Origin: Streptomyces sp. A3M-1-3
Lineage (GTDB): Bacteria > Actinomycetota > Actinomycetes > Streptomycetales > Streptomycetaceae
Length of the DNA: 64,000 bases
NCBI RefSeq assembly: GCF_024213665.1
Contig: NZ_JANAVP010000015.1
Span: forward strand, 1 to 64,000
Reading direction: 5' to 3'
Made by a program: the position numbers and the translations under genes
In this document: positions 42,454-50,909 of the stretch, piece after piece
How positions within the stretch are numbered: the stretch's first letter is position 1
Layout: the number at the start of each line of letters is the position of its first letter
Notes under the pieces: generated by a model
What the model saw: only the letters and a program-made list of their open reading frames with translations
What the model was told of the DNA's origin: nothing
Database searches by the model: none

Positions 42454-42657
42454 TCAGGCGGGGACGATGTTCTCCGCCTGGGGGCCCTTCTGGCCCTGGG
42501 TCACGTCGAAGGTGACCTTCTGGCCCTCCTGGAGCTCACGGAAGCCCTGGGTGGCGATGTTCGAGTAGTGGGCGAAGACGTCGGGGCCGCCGCCGTCCTG
42601 CTCGATGAAGCCGAAGCCCTTTTCCGAGTTGAACCACTTCACAGTTCCGCTGGCCAT
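42454..42657 (-). CDS. Cold-shock protein, CspA family
   Basis: The 67-residue protein is a complete cold-shock domain: MASGTVKWFNSEKGFGFIEQ with the RNP1 motif KGFGFI, then DVFAHYSNI as RNP2 and the end QAENIVPA. It binds single-stranded RNA or DNA as a chaperone. The ATG follows GGAG at an appropriate distance and a hairpin lies in the 5' leader. A paralogue is at 45928-46134. Confidence 0.95.
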   Translation of the reverse strand: MASGTVKWFNSEKGFGFIEQDGGGPDVFAHYSNIATQGFRELQEGQKVTFDVTQGQKGPQAENIVPA

Positions 42658-43044
42658 GTGTCTCCTCCAAAGGGGACTCGTAGCGGTTCCCGCACCATGC
42701 GGGAACCGGAGGTGATCGCCCTGGTCCAGAGACGCTGAACAGCAAAAACGCCCGTGCCACACACGCTCACGAGCGACCGGTGCTTCGGAACCACGACAGC
42801 TGCATGTGACGCTACACGGCGCCGTGCGTCTCGGCCAGCAGAAGGATCAAGCCGGAGGCCGGATTCCATCGGCGCGCCCGAGGAGGCGCCCCGGCTCTGG
42901 CCAGCGGCTGCCCCGCGCCGCCGGGAGCGCCCGCGCGCACAGGCGCGGCTTTTCGCCCGTTCCCCGAGTTGACCGGGATGGGCGCACAAGCGTTACATAG
43001 GACGTAAAGGGCAGATAAAGGCTTCTACCAGGAGGCGGCCCGCA
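42658..43044. other. 387-base intergenic region between csp and SPW genes
   Basis: The csp side holds a 10-bp stem hairpin at 42684-42708 (CGGTTCCCGC/GCGGGAACCG) in the probable 5' leader, as often seen in cold-shock mRNAs. The SPW side has TTGACC at about 42970 and TACATA at about 42995, a weak promoter with a long spacer, and AGGAGG just before the start codon. The middle is GC-rich and I see no gene in it. Confidence 0.5.
42684..42708 (-). promoter_or_regulatory. Hairpin in csp 5' leader
   Basis: A perfect 10-bp stem (CGGTTCCCGC with GCGGGAACCG) and a five-base loop lie 27 bases before the cold-shock gene start on the minus strand. Position and stability fit a temperature-sensitive or stabilising leader structure, although only the inverted repeat is directly seen. 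Confidence 0.5.
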
Positions 43045-43533
43045 ATGACCACCCACCCAAGCATCGAGCAACACCCCGACCTCGCCGAGATGCGTTCTCG
43101 GTTCGAACGGGCAACCACCACCCCCCGTGCGCAGGCCATCGAAACACTGGCCCTCCTCACAGGTCTGTACCTGGCGGCCTCGCCGTGGATCGCCGGCTTC
43201 AACGGCCTGACCACACTGGCCGTCTCCAACCTGATCACCGGCATCTGCTACGCCCTGTGCATGGGCGGGTTCGGCTCTGCGTACGAGCGCACCCATGCCA
43301 TGGCCTGGGCCGCCACCGCCATCGGCGCGTGGACGATCATTTCCCCCTGGGTCGTGGCCGGTAATGTCGCCACGACCCGCAGCGTGGTCAGCAATGTCAT
43401 CGTCGGCTGCGTGGCACTGCTGCTCGGTCTGGCGATGGCCGCCATGGCCGAACGCAAGACCCCGGGCGCCGGCAGTCGCGTCGGCCGCGGCCGGCAGGGC
43501 GGAGCGGGCGAGAACATCGACCCGATGCGCTGA
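43045..43533 (+). CDS. SPW repeat membrane protein
   Basis: The 162-residue protein has four membrane helices arranged as two repeats. Each contains the S-P-W motif (LYLAASPWIAGFNG and AWTIISPWVVAGNV). A charged N-terminal segment precedes them and a basic Gly-rich tail follows. SPW-repeat proteins are a Streptomyces-typical family of unknown function often linked to stress response. AGGAGG precedes the ATG. No partner gene adjoins. Confidence 0.9.
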   Translation: MTTHPSIEQHPDLAEMRSRFERATTTPRAQAIETLALLTGLYLAASPWIAGFNGLTTLAVSNLITGICYALCMGGFGSAYERTHAMAWAATAIGAWTIISPWVVAGNVATTRSVVSNVIVGCVALLLGLAMAAMAERKTPGAGSRVGRGRQGGAGENIDPMR

Positions 43534-43689
43534 CCCGCACCCGCATTCCACCAGGGCCCTGGCCTCCCACGAGGTCGGGGCCTGGCCTCAGGAGAGGACG
43601 ACCACGGCGAGGACCTGCCAGTAGGACTCGTCCAGCATCAACTGGAGCATGAACAACCACGGGCTTTCGGGGGAACGGCGGCCGGGCTT

Positions 43690-45780
43690 TCAGTCTCCGG
43701 GCAGGGCTGCCGCGACGAGATCCGCGAACTCGTCCGGAGTCGCTGTGCGGATACCGAGGTCCTCGGCCTTGGCCCGCTTGGAGCCGGCGTTCTCCCCGGC
43801 GACGAGCAGCGACGTGCGCTTGGAGACGCTGGAGGATGCCTTGCCCCCGGCGCGTTCTATCAGCTCGTTCATCTCGTTGCGGCTGAGCTTCTCCAGCGGC
43901 CCGGTCATCGCCCCCGTGACCACCACGGTCATGCCGTCCAGCGGCCCGCTGCCGGCATCTGCCGCCGGGTCGCTCGCCTCGCCGGCGACGGGCGGCGTCG
44001 CTCCCGGCTCAGTCATGTTCACGCCGACGGCGACGAGCTTGTCGATGAGCGGTGCGAGTTCGGCGAGTTCCGCCACGATCACCGGGGCCTTCTCCACTCC
44101 GATGCCCTCCACCTGCTGGACGGCTTCGGCGTCGGCGGCGCGCAGCTGCTCCATCGTCGCGAAGTGCCGCGCGATACGGCGGGACATGGACCTGCCCGTA
44201 CCGCGCACGCCGAGGGCCGCCAGGACGCGGGCCAGCGGCCGGGTCCTGGCCTGCTCGATCGCGGCCAGCAGATTGTCGGTGCTGGTCTCCCCCATCCTGT
44301 CCAGGGACAGGAGCTGTTCGCGGGTGAGGGAGAACAGGTCGGCGAAGTCCCTGACGAGACCGGCCTCGACCAGCTGGACGGCCCGGGTGCCGCCGAGCCC
44401 TTCGATGTCGAGCTGGTCGCGCCCGACCGCGTACGAAAGGGAGGCGACCGCATGGCAGTTGCGGCCACGGCTGCATCTCCACCGCTGCTCGGAGGTGTCG
44501 ATGCCGGAGCCGCACTGCGGACAGACCTCGGGGAACGCGATCGCCGTCTCGGAGCCGGTGCGCAGGTGGGCGACGGGCGCTTCGATGCGGGGGATGATGT
44601 CGCCGGCCTTGTAGACCATCACCTGGTCACCGATGCGCAGATCGCGGCGGGTTATGTCGGCCGGGTTGTGGAGGGTGGCGTAGGTGACGGTCGAGCCGTC
44701 GATCTCCACCGGTTCCAGGACCGCGCGGGGGGCGATGATGCCTGTGCGGCCGACGTTCCACTCCACCGCGAGAAGCTGGGTGACCTTCTCCACCGCCGGC
44801 AGCTTGTACGCGATCGCCCATCGGGGTGCCCTGGTGCCGGATCCCGCCGCACGCCGGTCGGCTGCCAGGTCGGCCTTGATGACTATTCCGTCGATCCCGA
44901 ACGGCAGCTCGGCGCGCAGCGCGGCGATCTCCTCCACCCGCGCCTGCACCTGGTCGGCCGCGGCCACGGTTCGCGGCGGTACCGCCGTGCCCGCCGCGGT
45001 GTGCACGCCGAGCCCGGCTACGTACGCCAGGACCTCGCTGTGCGGCTCGTCCTGGAGCCGGCCCGTGAGGTCGCCGGAGCCGGGCAGCGGCAGCGGCAGC
45101 GGCAGCGCGTCGTAACAGGAAAATGTCATCTCCACCGTGTACGGGCGGTCCTTGGCGCGCAGTGTGCCGGCCGCGCCGTTGCGCGGGTTGGCAAACGGCG
45201 CCGCGCCGTGTCCGGTGCGGGTCGCGTTGGCCCGTTCGAACTGCGCGGTCGTCATCAGGACTTCGCCGCGGACCTCCAGCGTGACCGGCCGGTCCAGCCG
45301 GCCGGGCAGGCCGACGATGGTTCCGATCGCGTGCGATACATCCTCCCCGGCGCTCCCGTCGCCGCGGGTGATCAGCTGGACCAGCTTTCCGTCGTGGTAG
45401 CGGGCGGCGACGGCCAGGCCGTCCAGCTTCGGCTCCACGCTCCACTGTTCGAGCGGCCGGCCGATCCGCCGCTCCAGGGAGGCCGCCCACGTCGCGAACT
45501 GCTCGGCGGAGAAGACGTTGTCCAGGCTCAGCATCGGCACTGTGTGCGGCACATCGCCCACCGCGGCCCCGCCGGCGACCTTCCCGGTCGGCGAGTCGGG
45601 CAGCACCTCGTCCGGGTGCTCGTCCTCGTAGGCCGCGAGGGCGCGCACCAGACGGTCGTACGCGTCGTCGTCCAGCGGGCTCTCGCCCGTCGCGTAGTAC
45701 GCGGCCGCGGCCTTCGTGGCGGTCTCGACCGCCTCGGCGTAGGCGGCGGTGTCGGCAAGGGCGGCGGAAGTGGTCTTCAT
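43690..45780 (-). CDS. ligA: NAD-dependent DNA ligase, LigA family
   Basis: The 696-residue protein has the complete LigA architecture. The adenylation domain has the nucleophile motif EPKLDGLAV and RGDGSAGEDVSHA. Then come an OB-fold (GRTGIIAPRAVLEPV), a four-cysteine zinc finger (CPQCGSG, WRCSRGRNC), tandem helix-hairpin-helix motifs (LGVRGTGRSMSRRIA) and a C-terminal BRCT domain (MTVVVTGAMTGPLEKLSRNE). Streptomyces usually have an essential ligA in a core region. This copy lies among repair genes and may be the accessory second copy, which is an inference from context. The ATG at 45780 is one of two close candidates. Confidence 0.93.
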   Translation of the reverse strand: MKTTSAALADTAAYAEAVETATKAAAAYYATGESPLDDDAYDRLVRALAAYEDEHPDEVLPDSPTGKVAGGAAVGDVPHTVPMLSLDNVFSAEQFATWAASLERRIGRPLEQWSVEPKLDGLAVAARYHDGKLVQLITRGDGSAGEDVSHAIGTIVGLPGRLDRPVTLEVRGEVLMTTAQFERANATRTGHGAAPFANPRNGAAGTLRAKDRPYTVEMTFSCYDALPLPLPLPGSGDLTGRLQDEPHSEVLAYVAGLGVHTAAGTAVPPRTVAAADQVQARVEEIAALRAELPFGIDGIVIKADLAADRRAAGSGTRAPRWAIAYKLPAVEKVTQLLAVEWNVGRTGIIAPRAVLEPVEIDGSTVTYATLHNPADITRRDLRIGDQVMVYKAGDIIPRIEAPVAHLRTGSETAIAFPEVCPQCGSGIDTSEQRWRCSRGRNCHAVASLSYAVGRDQLDIEGLGGTRAVQLVEAGLVRDFADLFSLTREQLLSLDRMGETSTDNLLAAIEQARTRPLARVLAALGVRGTGRSMSRRIARHFATMEQLRAADAEAVQQVEGIGVEKAPVIVAELAELAPLIDKLVAVGVNMTEPGATPPVAGEASDPAADAGSGPLDGMTVVVTGAMTGPLEKLSRNEMNELIERAGGKASSSVSKRTSLLVAGENAGSKRAKAEDLGIRTATPDEFADLVAAALPGD

Positions 45781-45927
45781 GACTGTCATCCTGCCTCCCA
45801 CCACTGACAGCGCCGCCCGGCCGCGCCCGCGGCGGCGGCCTCACCCGTCCGGCGGCGCGTTCACCTGGCGCGGGGCGGGAAAACTGGAGGTGAGGCGCCG
45901 CCCCGCGGCACGGACCGAAGGATTGAG

Positions 45928-46134
45928 ATGGCAACTGGCACAGTGAAGTGGTTCAACGCCGACAAGGGTTTCGGCTTCATCCAGCAGGACGACGGAGGCC
46001 CGGACGTGTTCGTCCACTTCTCCGCCATCGTGGCCCAGGGGTTCAAGGCTCTCGACGAGGGCGCCAGGGTCGAGTACGACGTCACCCAGGGCCCCAAGGG
46101 CCCGCAGGCGGAGAACGTCATTCCCCAGGGATAG
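45928..46134 (+). CDS. Cold-shock protein, CspA family, second copy
   Basis: The 68-residue protein has MATGTVKWFNADKGFGFIQQ with RNP1, DVFVHFSAI as RNP2 and the end QAENVIPQG. It is about 75% identical to the product of 42454-42657. The two copies therefore flank the SPW and LigA genes in opposite orientations. The ribosome site is weak (GAAGGATTGAG). Confidence 0.95.
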   Translation: MATGTVKWFNADKGFGFIQQDDGGPDVFVHFSAIVAQGFKALDEGARVEYDVTQGPKGPQAENVIPQG

Positions 46135-46253
46135 GGCCCCGGCGTCCCGGAGCGTTCGTGTCGGGGTGAACGTTCCTGTCGGTGGGTGTGGCGGAGGCCG
46201 TACGCGGCCCTGCCACGCCCACCTCGGCATGCCGCCCTGACACCCTGGCCTCC

Positions 46254-46658
46254 ATGAACGCACCCACCCGCGGCTCATGGCTGCGCGCCGGAATCAGCCG
46301 TGACGGCGGCCCCCTGGCGGAAACCGAACACGTCGTATGGCTCCAGTCCGGCGACCACTACGCCGACAGCCGCGGCTTCGCCGGAAGGACCACGTACGAC
46401 GGCGAACAGGTCCACTTCCACCACGACGTCGGTACGCCCGGCCAGGACGTCGGCACCTTGCGGTCCGATGGTGACAACCTCGTCGAGACCGGCACCAACC
46501 CCGACGGGAGCACCTTTCTCGAGGTCTGGATGCCGCTGCCGGACAGCGACGGCCCCCTCGGCTTCTGGCGCGTGGGCGACGCGCAGACCGTCCGGGTCGG
46601 CAGGCATGTCGTGCACGTCGACAGCACGGGCGGCCGGCACTTCGTGCTCCCCGACTGA
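46254..46658 (+). CDS. Hypothetical beta-rich protein (134 residues)
   Basis: The product (MNAPTRGSWLRAGISRDGGP) is predicted to be mainly beta strand, with repeated short strands (VVWLQSGDHYADSRGF, TTYDGEQVHFHHDV, FLEVWMPLPDSDGP, RHVVHVDSTGGRHFVLP). The lipocalin-like pattern is reminiscent of small heme- or ligand-binding barrels, but I cannot name the family. It has normal codon bias and no signal peptide. It is convergent with the DJ-1 family gene. Confidence 0.65.
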   Translation: MNAPTRGSWLRAGISRDGGPLAETEHVVWLQSGDHYADSRGFAGRTTYDGEQVHFHHDVGTPGQDVGTLRSDGDNLVETGTNPDGSTFLEVWMPLPDSDGPLGFWRVGDAQTVRVGRHVVHVDSTGGRHFVLPD

Positions 46659-46682
46659 GCGCCTTGCTGCCGGTCCGGACTG

Positions 46683-47378
46683 TCAGTCCAGCACTTTGAG
46701 CATCTCGGCGGCGAGCGGGGCGGACGAGGCCGGGTTCTGACCGGTGTACAGGTTCCGGTCGGCGACCACGTGCGGGGTCCACGGCTCGCGCTCCCGGAAG
46801 TCCGCGCCAAGCGCGACGAGACGGTCCTGAAGCAGCCACTTCGCCCTGCCGGCCAGGCCGGCCTGCGTTTCTTCGGCGTTGGTGAAGCCGGTCAGCCGGT
46901 AGCCCGCGAACGGCCACGTGCCGTCCGGGCGTTCGGCCGCGAGCAGCGCCGCCGGGGCGTGGCAGACGACACCGAGCGGCCTGCCCGAGTCCAGCGCACC
47001 GGTGAGCAGCCGGCCGGCGACGGCGCTGACGGCCAGGTCCTCCATCGGTCCGTGGCCGCCGGGGCAGAACACGGCGGCGTAGTCGGAAGGCTCGACCTCC
47101 TCAAGCCTGACCGGGTGCCGCAGGGCGGTGAACGCCTCGAGGCCGGCGGCAACGGCGTCCGCACCCGCCTGCCCGCCGTTCGCCTCGGGCGGCAGGCTCG
47201 CCCTGTCCACGGTCGGGACCACGCCGCCGGGTGTGGCGACGACGACCTCGTGACCGGCCTCGGTGAAGGCGCGGTACGGGGCGACGGCCTCCTCGGCCCA
47301 GAAGCCGGTGGGGTGTTTGGTTCCGTCGGCCAGCGTCCAGTGGTCGGCGCCGGTCATCACGAACAGGATCCTTGCCAT
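46683..47378 (-). CDS. DJ-1/PfpI family protein (Hsp31/glyoxalase III-like)
   Basis: The 231-residue protein has the class I glutamine amidotransferase-like fold with FCPGGHGPMEDL and the nucleophile elbow VVCHAPAALL (Cys followed by His). It also has GFWAEEAVAPYRAF with the conserved Glu. These are features of the Hsp31-like subgroup that converts methylglyoxal to lactate without cofactor or repairs glycated molecules. The ATG at 47378 follows GAGACGAG. It is monocistronic. Confidence 0.88.
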   Translation of the reverse strand: MARILFVMTGADHWTLADGTKHPTGFWAEEAVAPYRAFTEAGHEVVVATPGGVVPTVDRASLPPEANGGQAGADAVAAGLEAFTALRHPVRLEEVEPSDYAAVFCPGGHGPMEDLAVSAVAGRLLTGALDSGRPLGVVCHAPAALLAAERPDGTWPFAGYRLTGFTNAEETQAGLAGRAKWLLQDRLVALGADFREREPWTPHVVADRNLYTGQNPASSAPLAAEMLKVLD

Positions 47379-47576
47379 CTCGTCTCTCTCCGTCCGTCGA
47401 TGCTCTGACGTTGTGTTCCCAGAGCGTCGTCCTGTTGACGAGCCGGAAGCGGGCCGCCACGCCACGTCGTTCATCAAGTAGGCCGAACGCGCGTGACCCC
47501 GCGGCGTTCTCCGCGTTGAACGGGGCGTCAATGCCGCAGGTCCTGCGGCAGGTCCTCATTTTGCAAGGAGATCTCG

Positions 47577-47858
47577 ATGTCGCGTATCGCGAAGGCAGCA
47601 GCCGTCACCGCTGCCGCCGGTGCTGTCCTGGCCGCCGGTGCCGGCGTGGCCACCGCCGATGCCGGAGCCGGCGCCGCCGCCATCGGTTCCCCCGGTGTCG
47701 CGTCCGGCAACGCCGTTCAGGTTCCGATTCACGTCCCGATCAACCTGTGCGGTAACACCGTCAACGTCATCGCACTGCTCAACCCGGCGTTCGGGAACGA
47801 GTGCGAGAACGGTTCCGACGACCACGGCGGCTACGGACACGGCGGCTACGGACACTGA
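47577..47858 (+). CDS. Short chaplin with His/Gly-rich tail
   Basis: The 93-residue precursor has a Sec signal peptide (MSRIAKAAAVTAAAGAVLAA, ending around ATADA). The chaplin domain follows with its two cysteines (NLCGNTVNVIALLNPAF, then NECENG) and the preceding GVASGNAVQVPIHVPIN. Chaplins self-assemble into amyloid-like films on aerial hyphae. Short chaplins normally end right after the domain. Here there is an extra tail SDDHGGYGHGGYGH with a GGYGH repeat. The ATG follows AAGGAGA. A strong terminator lies downstream. Confidence 0.93.
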   Translation: MSRIAKAAAVTAAAGAVLAAGAGVATADAGAGAAAIGSPGVASGNAVQVPIHVPINLCGNTVNVIALLNPAFGNECENGSDDHGGYGHGGYGH

Positions 47859-47912
47859 TCCACGGCTGGGGGACGGCAGCAAAGGCAGCCGCCCCCCACT
47901 CGCTCGCCCTAC

Positions 47913-47944
47913 GGCCTCCCGTCGCAGCTCTGCGGCGGGAGGCC
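47913..47944. terminator. Terminator hairpin after the chaplin gene
   Basis: The arms GGCCTCCCG and CGGGAGGCC pair perfectly around a 14-base loop that contains a smaller CGCAG/CTGCG stem. The position 54 bases after the chaplin stop fits a factor-independent terminator. No long U run follows, as is common in high-GC actinobacteria. Confidence 0.7.
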
Positions 47945-48039
47945 GGTCCGTTTCACCCGTAGCGGGGCCCGCGCTCTTGCTGCCGGACCACGGCTGTGCC
48001 ATATATGTCTAGACCATTTCGTCGGACGGAGGCATTCCC

Positions 48040-49032
48040 GTGCTTCGGATCCCCCGGCTCGCGGCTCTGTTGCGCGCCGCCTCCCTGACCGGCGCCGCCT
48101 GCCTGATTCTGGCCGTCTGCGGGCCGGAGGAGCGGGACTCGCAGAGCCCACCCGCACCGGCCGGGGTCACCGCCCGGGCCGGCAGCGCCACTTCGGTCCA
48201 CGTGATGTGGGACCAGGCGGCCGGCACGGCCGGAGTCACCGGCTACGAGGTCTTCCGGGGCGGCGAGAGGGTCAAGGCCGTCCCCGGCGAGAAGCACATG
48301 ACCGACATCGAAGGACTGACGCCCTCGACCGCCTACACCTTCACGGTCCGGGCGCGGGACGCTGCGGGCAACGTCTCCCCGCACAGCTCGGCCGTGCCCG
48401 TCACCATGCCCGCACCGGCTGTTGACGACGGTGTGGCGCCCACCCCGCCGACGAAGCTCACGGGCCGCGCCGACGGTGCCCGCGCCGCCACCCTCGCCTG
48501 GGCCGGGTCCACGGACAGCGTGGGAGTGACCTCGTACGACATCTATCAGAGCGGTACGCGGATCCACAGCGTGAGCGGCAGCGCGACCGCCGCTCGCGTC
48601 ACCGGTCTGCGCCCCGACACCGTCTACACCTTCACCGTCAGGGCCCGCGACGCGGGCGACAACTCCTCATCCGCGAGCGGGGCCGTGGACATCACCACCG
48701 CTCCGGCGAAGGGAGGCGGCACGAGCACGGCGCCCGCCGAGTTCCGGGCCGTATCCGTCACCGAGGCGGGCGCGCGGGCCATCGAGCTCTCGTGGGTGCC
48801 CCCGCGGACCGACGAAGCCGTCGAGGAGTACCAGATGTTCCTCGACGGCACACTCACCACAACGATCCGGTGGGGCGCCGCGCCTCCGGCCGGGAGGGCG
48901 ACGTACCGCTTCGACGCCGGCGACGGGCCAGGCGCCACCTACCGGGTGAAGATCCGCGCCAGGCTCCCCGACGGGAACTGGGGCGCCTTCTCGGCGCAGC
49001 GGACGGTGGTCCTGGACGACGGCGGCACATGA
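48040..49032 (+). CDS. Secreted protein with three fibronectin type III domains
   Basis: The 330-residue protein has an N-terminal hydrophobic signal (LRAASLTGAACLILAVCGPE) with a cysteine at a lipobox-like position, although Val before Cys is unusual. Three FN3 domains follow, starting near residues 38, 135 and 225. They carry family motifs such as YTFTVRARDAAGNVSPHSS and YTFTVRARDAGDNSSS. The third is more divergent. Such proteins sit on the cell surface and present domains for carbohydrate or protein contact; no catalytic domain is attached. The start is GTG. Confidence 0.83.
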   Translation: MLRIPRLAALLRAASLTGAACLILAVCGPEERDSQSPPAPAGVTARAGSATSVHVMWDQAAGTAGVTGYEVFRGGERVKAVPGEKHMTDIEGLTPSTAYTFTVRARDAAGNVSPHSSAVPVTMPAPAVDDGVAPTPPTKLTGRADGARAATLAWAGSTDSVGVTSYDIYQSGTRIHSVSGSATAARVTGLRPDTVYTFTVRARDAGDNSSSASGAVDITTAPAKGGGTSTAPAEFRAVSVTEAGARAIELSWVPPRTDEAVEEYQMFLDGTLTTTIRWGAAPPAGRATYRFDAGDGPGATYRVKIRARLPDGNWGAFSAQRTVVLDDGGT

Positions 49033-49128
49033 TTCTTCATATCTTGCCGGAATGTCTTCCTCGGGGTGTTATGGCCGGTGGAGCCCTCCGTGCACACCCC
49101 GACGTGCACACCACAGAAGGGAAGCGCC

Positions 49129-49500
49129 ATGTTCCGCAACACCGAGGCGTTCAGCGGATTCGCCGTGGACGACCTGCAGAAAGCGAAGCAGTTCTACGGC
49201 GAGACGCTGGGCCTGCGCGTCTCCGAGGAGAACGGGCTGCTGTTCCTGCACATCGCGGGCGGCCGCGACATCCTGGTCTACCCCAAGGACGACTACACCC
49301 CGGCGACGTACACGGTCCTCAACTTCCCCGTGGACGACATCGACCAGGCCGTCGACCAGCTGACCGCGAGCGGGGTGACCTTCGAGCGCTATCCGCAGAT
49401 GGAGGCCGACGAGAAGGGCATATGGCGCGGCGAGGGCCCGGACATCGCATGGTTCAAGGACCCTGCCGGCAACATCCTGTCGGTGCTGAAGGAAGGGTGA
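49129..49500 (+). CDS. VOC family (glyoxalase-like) protein
   Basis: The 123-residue protein is a complete vicinal-oxygen-chelate domain pair. It has GFAVDDLQKAKQFYGETLGL, ENGLLFLHIAGGRDILVYPK, VLNFPVDDIDQAVDQL and the final WFKDPAGNILSVLKEG with the Glu/Asp metal-site pattern. It probably binds a divalent metal and a small ligand. Substrate is unknown. The ATG at 49129 follows AAGGGAAG. Confidence 0.85.
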   Translation: MFRNTEAFSGFAVDDLQKAKQFYGETLGLRVSEENGLLFLHIAGGRDILVYPKDDYTPATYTVLNFPVDDIDQAVDQLTASGVTFERYPQMEADEKGIWRGEGPDIAWFKDPAGNILSVLKEG

Positions 49501-49515
49501 CTCCTGGACTGCCGG

Positions 49516-50718
49516 TCATGAGCCCACCTGGAGGGCCAGCAGGCAGGTGCCGTCCTCCAGCGCCTCCCCCGCGTAGCCGGCCACGATGGTGTCCTGTGCC
49601 CGCTGGGGGGTGAGGCCGTCGCAGGAGAGCAGCGTCTCCCGCAGCACGCCGATGCCTTCGGTGATGTCCTCTCCCCGGCGCTCGACCATGCCGTCGGTGT
49701 AGAAGAGCAGCAGATCCCCGTCCCGCAAGGAGTCCGTGGCGGTGGTGTGCTGGTGGCCTGGCAGCACCCCGAACAGCGGGCTCCGGTGCTCTGAGTCCAG
49801 CAGGGACACCGTCCCGCGGCGCAGCAGCATCGGCGGCGGGTGGCCGGCGCAGGCCCACCGGAAGGTCCGCCGGTGGTCGATGTGTCCGATGATCCCGGTC
49901 GCCGACAGGCGGCCGGGTCTCCGCACAGCAACTCGTTCAGCCACATGGTCAGTTCGCCCGCGTGGGTTCCCGGAGTGTGCGCGAGACCCGCCAGCGCGTG
50001 GCGCTGCTGAGCCTTCCGGGCGACGGCGCCCAGGCCATGACCGCTGGCGTCACCGATGGCGACCAGAATCCGGCCGTCCGGCAGCAGCCGGCACTTGTAC
50101 CAGTCCCCGCCGACCGCCGCGTGCTCCTCGGCCAGCCGCTCGGTCTCCGGCCGGGTCGCCTCGGTCCCCGCACGACGCGGCGTCGTACAGCAGCTGGGCG
50201 CGGTGCAGCCGGCCTTCCCACTGCTCGGTGTTGTCCACGGTGAGCGACTTCAGGGCCCGGCCCGTCCGCAGCACTCCTTTGAAGGCGTCGAGGAGGCCGC
50301 TGGCCTCGGCTCCCGGCCGCACGGCCGGCAGCCTTCGGCCCACCTGCCGGTCGGGTGCGTCGAGCCATTGCGCCGAGCGGACGTGGTTGCCGGCCCGGAT
50401 GAGGAAGTCGACCGTCTCGCCGTCCTCGCCGCGCACCGGCGCCAGTAGCGCGGCGGACACCGGGATGGCCGGCAGGGTCGCGCACAGGCACGCCCACGGG
50501 TCGTGCTCCGGGCCGGGGTCGGAACAGCTGTGGCCCGGCCCCTCGCTCTGGCCGCAGGGGCAGGCCGGGGCAGGAGCCTCCGGCGCGGCCTCGACGGTGG
50601 GCCTCGCGTCGGCGTGCCACACCCCCGCCCAGCGGCGGGCCTCGGCCCGCAGCCCGCTGATCTCACGCTCGATGAGCCGTTTGAGGGATGCGGCGTCCTG
50701 CGGGACTGCCCGGTTCAT
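49516..50718 (-). pseudogene. SpoIIE-type PP2C phosphatase, two frameshifts
   Basis: From the ATG at 50718 an N-terminal region with a Cys-containing linker (PACPCGQSEGPGHSC) leads to a PAS-like part (DGETVDFLIRAGNHVRSAQW). The first shift falls near 50190, after RAQLLYDAASCG. The phosphatase domain then reads AAVGGDWYKCRLLPDGRILV and AIGDASGHGLGAVA in a second frame up to MWLNELL. After a shift near 49925 it reads ATGIIGHIDHRRTFRWACAG, HPPPMLLRRG and YTDGMVERRGEDITEGI in a third frame. Metal-binding Asp residues are present in the pieces. Each break equals a single-base change. It is a second damaged partner-switching phosphatase in the window. Confidence 0.82.
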
Positions 50719-50909
50719 CGGAAGGTCACCGGCTCGGAGCCGACACGGCGTACGCAAACGGGACTCACTCCTCGGGCGTGCGTCGAGGCGGCCATGAGGC
50801 GTTCCCGGCCGATCCTGGGATTCCCGCCGGGGCCGCACGATCTTACGGACCCATGACGTCCCGGCGCGCACACGGGGAATGCGGCACTGCAGCGCCTAGC
50901 GTCCCCGTC

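Noticed and set aside
44164..45807. 547-codon plus-strand frame opposite ligA
   Set aside because: The minus strand encodes every LigA domain with correct motifs. The plus frame has no recognisable product.
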